A stretch of DNA of 64,000 nt from an uncultured Saprospiraceae bacterium (GTDB taxonomy: Bacteria; Bacteroidota; Bacteroidia; Chitinophagales; Saprospiraceae). The translations under genes were made by a program, and so were the position numbers. The DNA lies in contig CALJOK010000044.1 in the NCBI GenBank assembly GCA_937981555.1, forward strand, positions 62,001 through 126,000. Direction: 5' to 3'. Each line of letters begins with the position of its first letter. The stretch's first letter is position 1. The notes below the pieces were generated by a model that saw only the letters and a list, made by a program, of their open reading frames with translations, did no database searches and had not been told where the DNA came from. Shown here piece by piece: positions 47,519 through 55,451 of the stretch.

Positions 47519-48190
47519 ATGTCGCCACTCATATTTTTTTTAGCAATTCTAGTTGGAGGAATATTTGCCATTGGAGCACTTTACTTCATGTATTTTGCTT
47601 TGATTCATTTTCAACCAGGTAAGGGAAAAATCAGAACTGATTTGAAAAAAATGAAAAATGAAATCGCTCCCTTTATCGAAGAATTAATCCCTTGGAACAA
47701 AGAGGAATTAGAATTACTGTCTTCCAATCAAGTCAAACAAAAAATCAGTAGAGGAGTGATCACCACCGCTGAAGGCGTTTTTAATTCCATTTATCATGAG
47801 CCATTAATTGCTTATTCCTACAAAAAATATATTTCCTCTAAAAAAGATGAAATCATCTATGCTCGGACTTCCAATCATGAATTTGTATATCGAACTAAAA
47901 AAGGTTCTACTGAACTTTTTATTGATAATCAAAAAGTAGGTGTCATCAATAATCAAGGTTTACTTCACGGAGGCCGCAGAAAACGATTATTGGCGCGCAT
48001 CAATAAGAACGAAAACGAATTAGAGTTACCCATCATTATCGGCGACAAAGAACGAGGCACGTTGTTGAAACCTGAGTCGGGTTCCGTCAATCCAAGAGCG
48101 TTTCAATTTGTAGGAGAAATGAAAAAAAATGAGGAAGCGGTATTTCTGTCATTGGCAGTTTTGGAACTCGTAAGAGAATCTGTAAAATAA
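47519..48190 (+). CDS. Membrane-anchored hypothetical protein
   Basis: 223 aa with one strong N-terminal transmembrane helix (about residues 3-28) and a soluble remainder rich in basic and Glu residues. Segments ARTSNHEFVYRTKKGSTELFIDNQKVGVI and GGRRKRLLARI look like a beta-rich domain comparable to DUFs that form a small sandwich, but I cannot name the family. Likely co-transcribed with the upstream lipoprotein. Confidence 0.7.
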   Translation: MSPLIFFLAILVGGIFAIGALYFMYFALIHFQPGKGKIRTDLKKMKNEIAPFIEELIPWNKEELELLSSNQVKQKISRGVITTAEGVFNSIYHEPLIAYSYKKYISSKKDEIIYARTSNHEFVYRTKKGSTELFIDNQKVGVINNQGLLHGGRRKRLLARINKNENELELPIIIGDKERGTLLKPESGSVNPRAFQFVGEMKKNEEAVFLSLAVLELVRESVK

Positions 48191-48219
48191 AATTTCTTAA
48201 AATTTAATTTTAAGAAATT
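48191..48219. terminator. Weak AT-only hairpin after the membrane gene
   Basis: AATTTCTTAAAA (48191-48202) and TTTTAAGAAATT (48208-48219) are perfect complements around a 5-nt loop. The stem lacks GC and no T-run follows, so termination is uncertain. Confidence 0.35.
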
Positions 48220-48276
48220 CAACTAAGAGTTATTCGTTTTAAAAGAAATTCATTTTATCCTTGTAAAAAATATAAT

Positions 48277-48762
48277 ATGAAAATTCTAAAATCGCCAATC
48301 CAGTTAATTACTTTGCTTAGTTTATTCTCCCTCATTTTTATTTTTGGTTGCAAAAAAGATGATAAAAAAATTGAGGAGGAAGAAATAGACGTGGAAGAAC
48401 TCACAACTTGTCTCGTAGAAATTGATAGCACTTTCCAAGAAGTTACCCTTGATATAAATCCAGAATACTTAGATGGCGGATTTGATGGCCTTCTTTTTAA
48501 CTTAATCAGCACAATTGTTTATCCTGCTGAAGCAAGGGAAAATGGAATCGAAGGATTCAGTTCAGCTAACTACGAAATTACAGAGGAAGGGAAGGTAGAG
48601 AATATTGAAATCATGGAAAATCCAGGAGGAGGTATTGGCGAAGAATTAAAAACCACCATCGAAGAAATCACAACTGGTATTTCATTTTCACCAGGAGTTT
48701 TAAATGGTAGCCCAATCAGAGTTCAGAAAACTCTAGCTGCTACTTTTAAGCTACAAGGCTAA
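48277..48762 (+). CDS. Lipoprotein with TonB C-terminal-like domain
   Basis: 161 aa with a lipobox FIFGC (Cys25), an acidic linker (KIEEEEIDVEE), then a TonB_C-like fold at about 75-160: YPAEARENGIEGFSSANYEITEEGKVENIEI ... FSPGVLNGSPIRVQKTLAATFKL. Genuine TonB proteins have an inner-membrane helix and a Pro-rich linker; here the domain is on a lipoprotein, so it may bind TonB-dependent receptors without transducing energy. Such short TonB_C lipoproteins are common in Bacteroidota. Confidence 0.82.
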   Translation: MKILKSPIQLITLLSLFSLIFIFGCKKDDKKIEEEEIDVEELTTCLVEIDSTFQEVTLDINPEYLDGGFDGLLFNLISTIVYPAEARENGIEGFSSANYEITEEGKVENIEIMENPGGGIGEELKTTIEEITTGISFSPGVLNGSPIRVQKTLAATFKLQG

Positions 48763-48836
48763 AAATTTCCTTAGTTACTCATCGTAAATAAATAAAATTT
48801 CACCTCTATAAAAGCCTTTATTTTCGGCATTCTTTT

Positions 48837-48844
48837 TACTTTTG
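48837..48844 (+). promoter_or_regulatory. Candidate -7 box for the Nudix-like gene
   Basis: TACTTTTG fits TAnnTTTG, about 80 bp before the ATG at 48926. The -33 region lacks a clear TTG. Confidence 0.35.
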
Positions 48845-48925
48845 ACGACTGTTTATTGAAACAAATTTTAGTTTCTTCTGTTTAGAAACTATTAATTTAA
48901 TTCTGGATTGAAAAACGAAAGAAAA

Positions 48926-49348
48926 ATGAATGTTTTAGATCAAGTAAGAGTTGTTGTTTACCGAATCAATAAAAAAGGCTTAGAAATCTTTTTAGTCAAT
49001 GAAGAAGACAATTGGCAAATCCCAAAAGGGAGCTTCCATCAGTCACCTTCTTCTATTCTTTCCGAAGACAATTTAATTGAATTAGAGCCGACTCAAAATA
49101 GTAATGGTAACATGCAAAGAGCATTAGCGGTTGAAGGCGACTGGCATGATATTCCTTCCATCAGAGGAATTATAAAAGACGATGTACGAATCGTAAAAGA
49201 TCAATTGAAGCAACGAATCCCAGGATTGGAGCAAGGCTCATTTGTAGCGGTAAAGGAAGCTGTAAAAAGAGTGATGCCAGAAGAATATGCTTGTTTAAAA
49301 GAATTAAAAGAAATCATTATAGATCGTAACTCTGCGAAATATATTTAA
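48926..49348 (+). CDS. Nudix-fold-like hypothetical protein lacking a Nudix box
   Basis: 140 aa from ATG 48926 (a TTG at 48908 would extend it). The first 35 residues read like the start of a Nudix fold: VVVYRINKKGLEIFLVN then NWQIPKGSF, equivalent to the xWxLPKG strand. The metal-binding Nudix box G-x5-E-x7-RE-x-x-EE-x-GU is absent; the segment after PKG is Ser/Glu/Asn-rich. Either this is a diverged non-catalytic homologue or the resemblance is coincidental. A terminator follows. Confidence 0.7.
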   Translation: MNVLDQVRVVVYRINKKGLEIFLVNEEDNWQIPKGSFHQSPSSILSEDNLIELEPTQNSNGNMQRALAVEGDWHDIPSIRGIIKDDVRIVKDQLKQRIPGLEQGSFVAVKEAVKRVMPEEYACLKELKEIIIDRNSAKYI

Positions 49349-49362
49349 AATAAGATAAATTA

Positions 49363-49407
49363 AAAAAAAGCGGTGTTAGCCTTTCGAGTGCTGACACCGC
49401 TTTTTTT
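49363..49407. terminator. Bidirectional intrinsic terminator
   Basis: AAAAAAAGCGGTGTTAGC (49363-49380) pairs with 49390-49407 with one G-U over an 18-bp stem with a 9-nt loop, flanked by A and T runs. It overlaps the stop of the pseudouridine synthase gene. Confidence 0.92.
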
Positions 49408-50095
49408 ATAAATTCAACTCTTTCTTCATTCGCAAAAATTCTTCATTTAACGACGCTTGCAAAACCAGCTCTCTTTCTTCATAAGGGTGCTTAAATTTCA
49501 ACTCTTGTGCATGCAGAAGCATCGTCATCATATTCCACCTTTCTTTAAAAAATTTGTTTTGCTTATTGCAACCATGAGGTCGGTCGCCGATGATTGGATG
49601 TCGGAGATGATTAAGGTGTTTTCGAATTTGATGTTGTCGACCAGTTTTTGGAAAAGCCTCAATAAGAGAATATCTTGATGTGGGATGTTTTCCAAAAGGA
49701 ATTTTTACTTCCGTGTGTTTATTGTTATAAAAATGAGTGACCGCCTCCTGTTTTTTATTTCGATCATTGGTTAACGGATAATCTACTTCGATCTTCTCTG
49801 GAAAAAAACCGCGAACAATCGCGAGGTAATTTTTTAAAACTCGATTTTGGAGAAATTCATCTTGTACTAATTTTGTCGTTTCTTTATCTAGAGCGAAAAG
49901 TAAAACACCTGAAGTTTTACGATCTAATCTATGAATGGGAAAAACATGTTGTCCAATTTGATCCCGTAACATTTGTAAAGCAAACTCACTTGCATCTGCA
50001 GCAATCGGACTTCGATGTACGAGCAAGCCATTAGGCTTATTGATTGCGACCAGATATTGATCTTGATAAATTATTTCTAAACGTCGATCTTCCAA
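49406..50095 (-). CDS. truC: RluA-family pseudouridine synthase, TruC type
   Basis: 229 aa from a TTG start at 50095; an in-frame TAA lies four codons upstream and no other start precedes the catalytic domain. The catalytic HRLDRKTSGVLL is at 55-66 (Asp58), with VAINKPNGLLVHRS (16-29) and GRQHQIRKHLNHLRHPIIGD near 151-170. The length and lack of an S4 domain fit TruC, which makes pseudouridine 65 in tRNA, rather than RluA/C/D. The gene follows an Lrp/AsnC regulator by 24 bp, probably an operon. Confidence 0.88.
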   Translation of the reverse strand: MEDRRLEIIYQDQYLVAINKPNGLLVHRSPIAADASEFALQMLRDQIGQHVFPIHRLDRKTSGVLLFALDKETTKLVQDEFLQNRVLKNYLAIVRGFFPEKIEVDYPLTNDRNKKQEAVTHFYNNKHTEVKIPFGKHPTSRYSLIEAFPKTGRQHQIRKHLNHLRHPIIGDRPHGCNKQNKFFKERWNMMTMLLHAQELKFKHPYEERELVLQASLNEEFLRMKKELNL

Positions 50096-50119
50096 TTTAA
50101 TATTTTAAAAGATTAGTAA

Positions 50120-50602
50120 TTACTCCCCTGCCCCATCTTCCAAAACTAAAGGGACATTTCTAGAAAATGCTGTCTCAAATGAGATTGTCGTATTGGTTCC
50201 TTCCACGCCTTCGATTCCCAATATTTTTTCATAAATAATATCTCGCAAGTGTCTGTTATTTTTGGCAAAAATCCGAACCAAGACAGCATATCTTCCAGAT
50301 ATATTTACACACTCCACAATTTCAGGAATTTTTTCTAATTCTTTTTCTACCATGCGATGTTGTTTGGAATCAGCCAACATGATTTGTGTGTAACCTGAAG
50401 TCTGGTAACCTAATTTCCAAGGATCTAATTGGTAAGAGGCGGTCATTAGAATACCTTCCTCTTTTAGTTTTTTGATGCGTTGATGGATCAAAGTATTCGA
50501 AACTTTCAATTTTTTAGCCAATTGAACCAAAGGAATTCTAGCGTCAACTGTCAATTCGTGAATGATTCGAAGGTCGAACGGGTCAAGTTTATTTTTTTTC
50601 AT
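50120..50602 (-). CDS. Lrp/AsnC-family transcriptional regulator
   Basis: 160 aa from ATG 50602; an in-frame ATG at 50635 would add 11 residues not typical of the family. The N-terminal HTH (about 5-50, LDPFDLRIIHELTVDARIPLVQLAKKLKVSNTLIHQRIKKLKEEGIL) is followed by the alpha/beta RAM effector domain (about 60-150, GYTQIMLADS, VNISGRYAVLVRIFAKN). Such regulators respond to amino acids or related metabolites. It is divergent from a MarC-family gene. Confidence 0.92.
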   Translation of the reverse strand: MKKNKLDPFDLRIIHELTVDARIPLVQLAKKLKVSNTLIHQRIKKLKEEGILMTASYQLDPWKLGYQTSGYTQIMLADSKQHRMVEKELEKIPEIVECVNISGRYAVLVRIFAKNNRHLRDIIYEKILGIEGVEGTNTTISFETAFSRNVPLVLEDGAGE

Positions 50603-50772
50603 AATATTAAAATAATAAAATTTATTTTTTGACATTAATTAAAATCAAAAATGAAAATAATGACTTAGAATAGCAACTAATGAAGCAAGTTTTAATAAAA
50701 TGCAGTTAATTTGCAGTTATAATTAAACAACTAGGTATTTAAAATTACTTCTATTATTAAAATTTATTTACA

Positions 50773-51333
50773 ATGAACATTACAGCAATTTTATCAGTCA
50801 GTTTGATTTTATTTTCAGTAATTGACATCATCGGGTCACTTCCTATTTTAATAAATATGAAAAAAGAGGGAGTTCAAATTAATGCATCAGTTGCAACTGG
50901 GTTTGCAGCAATTATTATGATTGCATTTTTATTTTTTGGCGCAGCCATTTTAGGCGTTTTTGGAATTGAAGTTTCTTCTTTTGCTTTAGCTGGAGCCTTG
51001 ATTATTTTCTTTATTGGTTTGGAAATGATTTTAGGTATCCGAATTTTTAGAGATCATCATGACGACGGAGGTTCTGGAAGTATCGTTCCTATTGCTTTTC
51101 CATTATTGGCTGGAGCAGGAACTTTAACCACTATTATTTCTCTAAAATCAGAATATGACAACATCAGTATCATTGCTGGGATTGTAGTCAATTTAGTTTT
51201 CATTTATTTTATTTTGAGATCAACAGATTGGTTATCAAATAAAATTTCACCAACGGTAATTTCGACTTTGCGAAAAGTTTTTGGAATTATTTTGATTGCG
51301 ATTGCAATCCAGATGTTTAAAGAGAATCTTTAA
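50773..51333 (+). CDS. MarC-family integral membrane protein
   Basis: 186 aa with six hydrophobic segments and family motifs DIIGSLPILINM (18-29), PIAFPLLAGAGTLTTII (about 105-121) and a final IRKVFG-like helix. MarC proteins belong to the NAAT family; transport of neutral amino acids has been reported for some, but their general function is unclear. It is monocistronic with a hairpin after it. Confidence 0.9.
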   Translation: MNITAILSVSLILFSVIDIIGSLPILINMKKEGVQINASVATGFAAIIMIAFLFFGAAILGVFGIEVSSFALAGALIIFFIGLEMILGIRIFRDHHDDGGSGSIVPIAFPLLAGAGTLTTIISLKSEYDNISIIAGIVVNLVFIYFILRSTDWLSNKISPTVISTLRKVFGIILIAIAIQMFKENL

Positions 51334-51352
51334 AAGATCTAACCAAATAAGT

Positions 51353-51399
51353 AGGAAGTTGTCTATTAGTTGCTTCAAAATCAACTAGGGCAACTTCCT
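51353..51399 (+). terminator. Hairpin after the MarC gene
   Basis: AGGAAGTTG...AGTTG (51353-51372) pairs with CAACT...CAACTTCCT (51382-51399) with a small internal mismatch. A run of eight T begins 12 bp later (51411-51418), so termination is probable but not optimal. Confidence 0.55.
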
Positions 51400-51418
51400 C
51401 AAAACCACATTTTTTTTC

Positions 51419-51426
51419 TAGCTTTG
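51419..51426 (+). promoter_or_regulatory. Candidate -7 box for the amidase gene
   Basis: TAGCTTTG fits TAnnTTTG, 35 bp before the ATG at 51462. No clear -33. Confidence 0.4.
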
Positions 51427-51461
51427 AGGAATATTTCGTTTACGTTTTTTAAATAAAAAAT

Positions 51462-52790
51462 ATGAAAAACTCCCTCAACCTTTTCCTTTTTGCTTTGATG
51501 ATGATCACATCTGTTTCTATTTTTGGACAAAGTAAAAATTCAATCGAACGTTCCGTAGAATTCCTTGACCTTGGTTCTGATTCCCCTTATTCTACATTGA
51601 GGATAAAAGTAAAAAATACAACTCCTACTCCATTTATCATGCTTTCAGGTTTTGTGGAAAAAGAAAATTTCAACGGTCAACTTTTTTTTCGAACTCAAAA
51701 AGATAATAGAAAATTATGGTCGCCTTGGATGCCTTTTCCAGTTATGACAGAAGGTAAAACGCCAAATCGTACTGTTTACTTTGGAGGTGAAATAAATTCA
51801 AATACTAATTTCATTCAACTAAAATCTAATCAACCTCTTCCTTCTGATTTCAATCTGCGACTTTTCTTTCCTGGTCATACTGACGAAAATGAAACTGCTC
51901 ATCCACGAGGAAACGATGCAGATTGCACTTGCGCACAACCTGATATTTGTGGACGATCATGTTGGTGTCCTTCGGGAGATTGTCCGATTGACACTACGCC
52001 AGAATCAACGGTCGCTTCTCATTTTATCGTTCATCATTCAGCTGGACAAACGACGAGTTCTGATTTCGCAGCAGTCGTACGTTCCTATTATGATTTACAT
52101 ACTAGTACCAACGGTTGGGATGACATTGGATATAATTGGTTGATTGATGGTAATGGAATTATTTATGAAGGGCGTGGACAAGGGCTACAAGGAGCGCATT
52201 TTAGTTGTATGAATGAAAATACAATTGGGATTTGTGTAATTGGAAATTATGAAAATGCCACTCCGACTTCTGAAGCAATTAATGCACTTCAAAATTTTAT
52301 TGCTTGGGGTTCTTGCGAAGAAGATATTGATGTTCAAGGTATGGATTTACATCCTAGTTCAACTTTTAACTTAAATAATATTTCAGGCCATTTAGATGGT
52401 AATGACTCACCTAACGCTTGTAGTTCAACCGTTTGCCCTGGTGTCAATTTATATGGTTTGCTACCATCGATTCGAGATGAGATTGCAGCTTTTCCTTGCA
52501 TCAATGATAATTCATCAAATGTAAATGAATTGTTAGAAAATGAAAAAATTGAAATTTTCCCAAATCCAAATGATGGTAACTTCCAAGTGAATTTTGAGAA
52601 TGTGGAAATCACAGATATTGTTATTTATAATTCAATTGGGCAAAAAATTGAAAAGACTAACGCTAATACTTTTACAAATTCTTTCCTCCTAAATAAGACT
52701 CTAAAAATTACAACTAACGGATTATATCATTTACAATTCCACTTGAATGATGGACGAGTCATTTCACAAAAGGTAGTCGTTACCAAGTAA
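51462..52790 (+). CDS. Secreted N-acetylmuramoyl-L-alanine amidase / PGRP-like protein with T9SS type A tail
   Basis: 442 aa with a signal peptide (cleaved near SIFGQ), an N-terminal beta domain (about 25-140), a Cys-rich linker (155-174, seven Cys), an amidase_2/PGRP domain (about 183-340) and a sorting domain (360-442, IEIFPNPNDGNF to SQKVVVTK). The zinc-site residues are visible: His191/His192 in VHHSA, His310 in SGHLDGN and Cys325 in VCPG, with Tyr224 in GYNW. It cleaves the lactyl amide of peptidoglycan stem peptides. Export by the T9SS suggests attack on external bacteria or turnover of wall fragments. A terminator follows. Confidence 0.92.
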   Translation: MKNSLNLFLFALMMITSVSIFGQSKNSIERSVEFLDLGSDSPYSTLRIKVKNTTPTPFIMLSGFVEKENFNGQLFFRTQKDNRKLWSPWMPFPVMTEGKTPNRTVYFGGEINSNTNFIQLKSNQPLPSDFNLRLFFPGHTDENETAHPRGNDADCTCAQPDICGRSCWCPSGDCPIDTTPESTVASHFIVHHSAGQTTSSDFAAVVRSYYDLHTSTNGWDDIGYNWLIDGNGIIYEGRGQGLQGAHFSCMNENTIGICVIGNYENATPTSEAINALQNFIAWGSCEEDIDVQGMDLHPSSTFNLNNISGHLDGNDSPNACSSTVCPGVNLYGLLPSIRDEIAAFPCINDNSSNVNELLENEKIEIFPNPNDGNFQVNFENVEITDIVIYNSIGQKIEKTNANTFTNSFLLNKTLKITTNGLYHLQFHLNDGRVISQKVVVTK

Positions 52791-52816
52791 GGAAAAATTA
52801 AGATTCTATTCCTAAT

Positions 52817-52858
52817 AAAAAAAGGTGTTACCATTTTAGAACGGTAACACCTTTTTTT
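52817..52858. terminator. Bidirectional intrinsic terminator
   Basis: AAAAAAAGGTGTTACC (52817-52832) pairs perfectly with GGTAACACCTTTTTTT (52843-52858), with a 10-nt loop, between convergent genes. Confidence 0.93.
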
Positions 52859-52873
52859 ATTTTTTTCAAAATC

Positions 52874-53410
52874 CTATTCACCATCCAAATAAATCTGAAA
52901 TCCAACATTAAAAATCAATCTTCTATCAACTATAAATTCATCAAACCGTAAATACCTATAATTAACTAAAAAATCTAAAGAAACATTTTCATTTAAAAAA
53001 AATGCCACACCTGGTCCTGCGTTTATTTGAAATCCGTTATTATTTGTGGCTCCACCAGAATTACTAGTTCTTTGGTAAATAAATCCTCCTTTCACTTCTA
53101 CATAAAATTGTAAGACATCAGAATTACCAACATAGTATCTTCCAAATGGTAAGAAACTTAAAGAAGTTTCATTGCTATTGCTACTTATTTTTTGAAAAAA
53201 TAAATTAATACCTGCACCAGCTGCTATATGATCAGTTACAAATCTTCCATAGTTAGGATTAAAATTAAGGAATAAAAGATTGTCATTATTTTGCACAAAC
53301 TGAGTCCCAAAACTAACTGTTCCTCCTACCAATTTATTTCCTTCATCTGTTTGACCAAAAGTAAAAACGGTTGTAAAGAGTACAATAATTAGAGTAATAT
53401 GCTTTTTCAT
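52874..53410 (-). CDS. Outer-membrane beta-barrel protein
   Basis: 178 aa with a signal peptide ending near FTFGQ and eight or so amphipathic strands (GTVSFGTQFVQ, FLNFNPNYGRFV, AAGAGINLFFQ, VSLDFLVNYRYLRF). It ends FQIYLDGE, so the last aromatic is near but not at the end. It is like the porin-type 'outer membrane protein beta-barrel' families. Substrate or role unknown. It lies 43 bp downstream of the EamA exporter gene, maybe as an operon. Confidence 0.78.
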   Translation of the reverse strand: MKKHITLIIVLFTTVFTFGQTDEGNKLVGGTVSFGTQFVQNNDNLLFLNFNPNYGRFVTDHIAAGAGINLFFQKISSNSNETSLSFLPFGRYYVGNSDVLQFYVEVKGGFIYQRTSNSGGATNNNGFQINAGPGVAFFLNENVSLDFLVNYRYLRFDEFIVDRRLIFNVGFQIYLDGE

Positions 53411-53453
53411 TTTTTAATATTTTTTAGTGAACAAATTCTAAATATATAGTTAA

Positions 53454-54353
53454 CTAAGCATGCGATTTATCTCGATTAATAAAAATAACTCCTGTCAATA
53501 AAATTCCTGCTGCCAAAATTGACTGCGATGAAACGCCTTCTTTATTCAACCACCAACCCAAAAATATCGCAATCACAGGATGAACATAAGAGGAAGCCAC
53601 AACTCGAGTAGGAGAAACTTTTAATAACAAATAATTGAAGGCCGAAAATGCGAGAATGGAACCAAAAATCATCAAATAAATCCATGAGCCAACTGCTCTT
53701 GTGGTCAACGTAGACCAATCAAAATTTTGAATTTCTTGCATCCCTATACTGGTTGCTAAAAGCATCAAGCCTCCTAAAATCATTTGCACACTTGCACTCT
53801 GAAAAACAGACTTAGGCAAGTCAGCCGAAGCTATCCAAATCGAAATATATCCCCAAGCTAACATCGCTATAAAGATAAAACTAAATCCAACCATCCATTC
53901 CCAACTTGATACAAATTTCGGTTGTCCAACCAAAAGTGTCATTCCAAAAATCCCTAGCCCAATCCCAATCCAAGTATTGATTTGAGGCTTTTGGTTTTTA
54001 TAGCCCCAAAGCATAAATGCTACAACTAAAGGTTCTAATGAAATCACTAAAGCTGTAATGCCAGAATCTACATATTGCAATGCCCAAGTCACCAAACCAT
54101 TGCCAATTCCAAATAAAAGGAGACCAGCAAAAGCTAAATTCTTAAATTGATTCCAAGTGATTTTGATGGGTGAAAAAAAACTAGAAATCAACAACAAGAC
54201 ACTTCCTGCAATCAAAAAACGAATACCCGAAAACATGAAAGGCGGAATCACTTTCACTCCCCAAGCATTGCCCAAGTAGGTAGTTCCCCACACTATATAC
54301 ACTATAAAAATGCAAAGTGGGATCAACCAAACATCCCGTTTATCTTCAGCCAT
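53454..54353 (-). CDS. EamA/DMT-superfamily transporter
   Basis: 299 aa with ten hydrophobic helices arranged as two EamA repeats (about 10-140 and 155-290). The N-terminal WGTTYLGNAWG and PPFMFSGIRFLIAG (second repeat ASSYVHPVIAIFLGWW) are typical of the YedA/RhaT-like drug/metabolite exporters. The substrate, often amino acids or metabolites, cannot be inferred. Confidence 0.9.
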   Translation of the reverse strand: MAEDKRDVWLIPLCIFIVYIVWGTTYLGNAWGVKVIPPFMFSGIRFLIAGSVLLLISSFFSPIKITWNQFKNLAFAGLLLFGIGNGLVTWALQYVDSGITALVISLEPLVVAFMLWGYKNQKPQINTWIGIGLGIFGMTLLVGQPKFVSSWEWMVGFSFIFIAMLAWGYISIWIASADLPKSVFQSASVQMILGGLMLLATSIGMQEIQNFDWSTLTTRAVGSWIYLMIFGSILAFSAFNYLLLKVSPTRVVASSYVHPVIAIFLGWWLNKEGVSSQSILAAGILLTGVIFINRDKSHA

Positions 54354-54481
54354 TTGATGCTTTATTTAAAAGTAATTTTTGAATGAACAAAGGAAATCAA
54401 AAGTGGGAATCTTTTTATGCTTTAGTTTAAAAAAAGTATCAGAAGTAATTTTATTTTAACTTATTGAATTTTCAATAAAAA

Positions 54482-54512
54482 TTGAAAGTTAATGTTTTTT
54501 AACCTATCTTTG
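54482..54512 (+). promoter_or_regulatory. Bacteroidota-type promoter, -33 TTG and -7 TATCTTTG
   Basis: TTG at 54482-54484 is separated by 20 bp from TATCTTTG at 54505-54512, matching the TTG-N19-21-TAnnTTTG consensus. It predicts a transcript beginning near 54519, 28 bp before the ATG at 54547. This is the best full promoter in the window. Confidence 0.65.
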
Positions 54513-54546
54513 TTCTAGACATTTTCAAAAACTAAAAAATATTATC

Positions 54547-55371
54547 ATGCTAAAGAATCGGAAACTACTCATCGACCAAGATTGTCCCATGTGTAATATT
54601 TATGGAAAGTGCTTTTCTAAAATTGGATTGATTGATAAAAATACTATTTCACCTTATCAAACTATCCATGATTTTTATGCTAATCAAATTGACATGGAGC
54701 GAGCTAAAAATGAAATCGCCCTTTTAGATACAGAAACTTCTACGACTCATTATGGCATTGATGCAATGATTGAAATCGTTGCTCATCGTTCTGTTTTTTT
54801 GAAAAAAATATTACACAGCAAATTAATTTACGTTTTTCTTTTACGGCTCTATCGATTTATTTCTTACAATCGAAAAGTGATTTATCCAACTTTGGAAAAT
54901 GAAAAAGCAAGAGATTGTACGCCTGAATTAAATAAAAAATATCGCTGGATCTATATCTTTTTTGTGGCAGTCTTTACTGGATTAGTTTTAAATCAATTTG
55001 CTTTTCACCTAAATGCAAAATTGGGCTGGGAACATAATTGGGTCAGAGAGTTCATCATTTGTTTTGGTCAAATTGGCTGGCAGATGACTGCGATTTCTTT
55101 TTTTAAAAAAGATAAGACCTTGGAGTACTTGGGCAATATGTCAACTGTTTCTATGATTGGTGGAATACTTTTATTGCCTGTACTTTTGGCCAACTATTAT
55201 TTCCCGATTTCTTTGATTGGATTAATTGCCATGTTTGGAATTGTGGTAGGCATCATGTTTTTTGAACATATCCGAAGATGTAAATTATTGGGTGTTCCAT
55301 TTGCGATGACTATTTCTTGGGTGGGATTTCGGACAGTTGTTTTGGGGATGGTTTTATGGATGATGATTTGA
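54547..55371 (+). CDS. DCC-family thioredoxin-like domain fused to a membrane domain
   Basis: 274 aa. The N-terminal about 110 residues fit the DCC family (DUF393): LLIDQDCPMCNIYGK with D-x-x-C-P-M-C (Cys13, Cys16), then FLLRLYRFISYNRK. From residue 130 to the end there are five hydrophobic helices with a few charged loops (FFEHIRRCKLLGVP), an arrangement I have not matched to a known family. The C-x-x-C suggests disulfide redox activity facing the cytosol. No partner is adjacent. Confidence 0.8.
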   Translation: MLKNRKLLIDQDCPMCNIYGKCFSKIGLIDKNTISPYQTIHDFYANQIDMERAKNEIALLDTETSTTHYGIDAMIEIVAHRSVFLKKILHSKLIYVFLLRLYRFISYNRKVIYPTLENEKARDCTPELNKKYRWIYIFFVAVFTGLVLNQFAFHLNAKLGWEHNWVREFIICFGQIGWQMTAISFFKKDKTLEYLGNMSTVSMIGGILLLPVLLANYYFPISLIGLIAMFGIVVGIMFFEHIRRCKLLGVPFAMTISWVGFRTVVLGMVLWMMI

Positions 55372-55386
55372 TTTTTCTTAAACCAC

Positions 55387-55438
55387 ATAAGACATTTAAG
55401 AAACAGATGAGAATTTAAACGTTTCTTAAATGTCTTAT
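55387..55438. terminator. Perfect 18-bp inverted repeat between convergent genes
   Basis: ATAAGACATTTAAGAAAC (55387-55404) and its complement (55421-55438) enclose a 16-nt loop. It is strong enough to form a bidirectional terminator but lacks clear T-runs, so it could instead be a dispersed palindrome. Confidence 0.55.
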
Positions 55439-55451
55439 ATCCTTAAATAAA

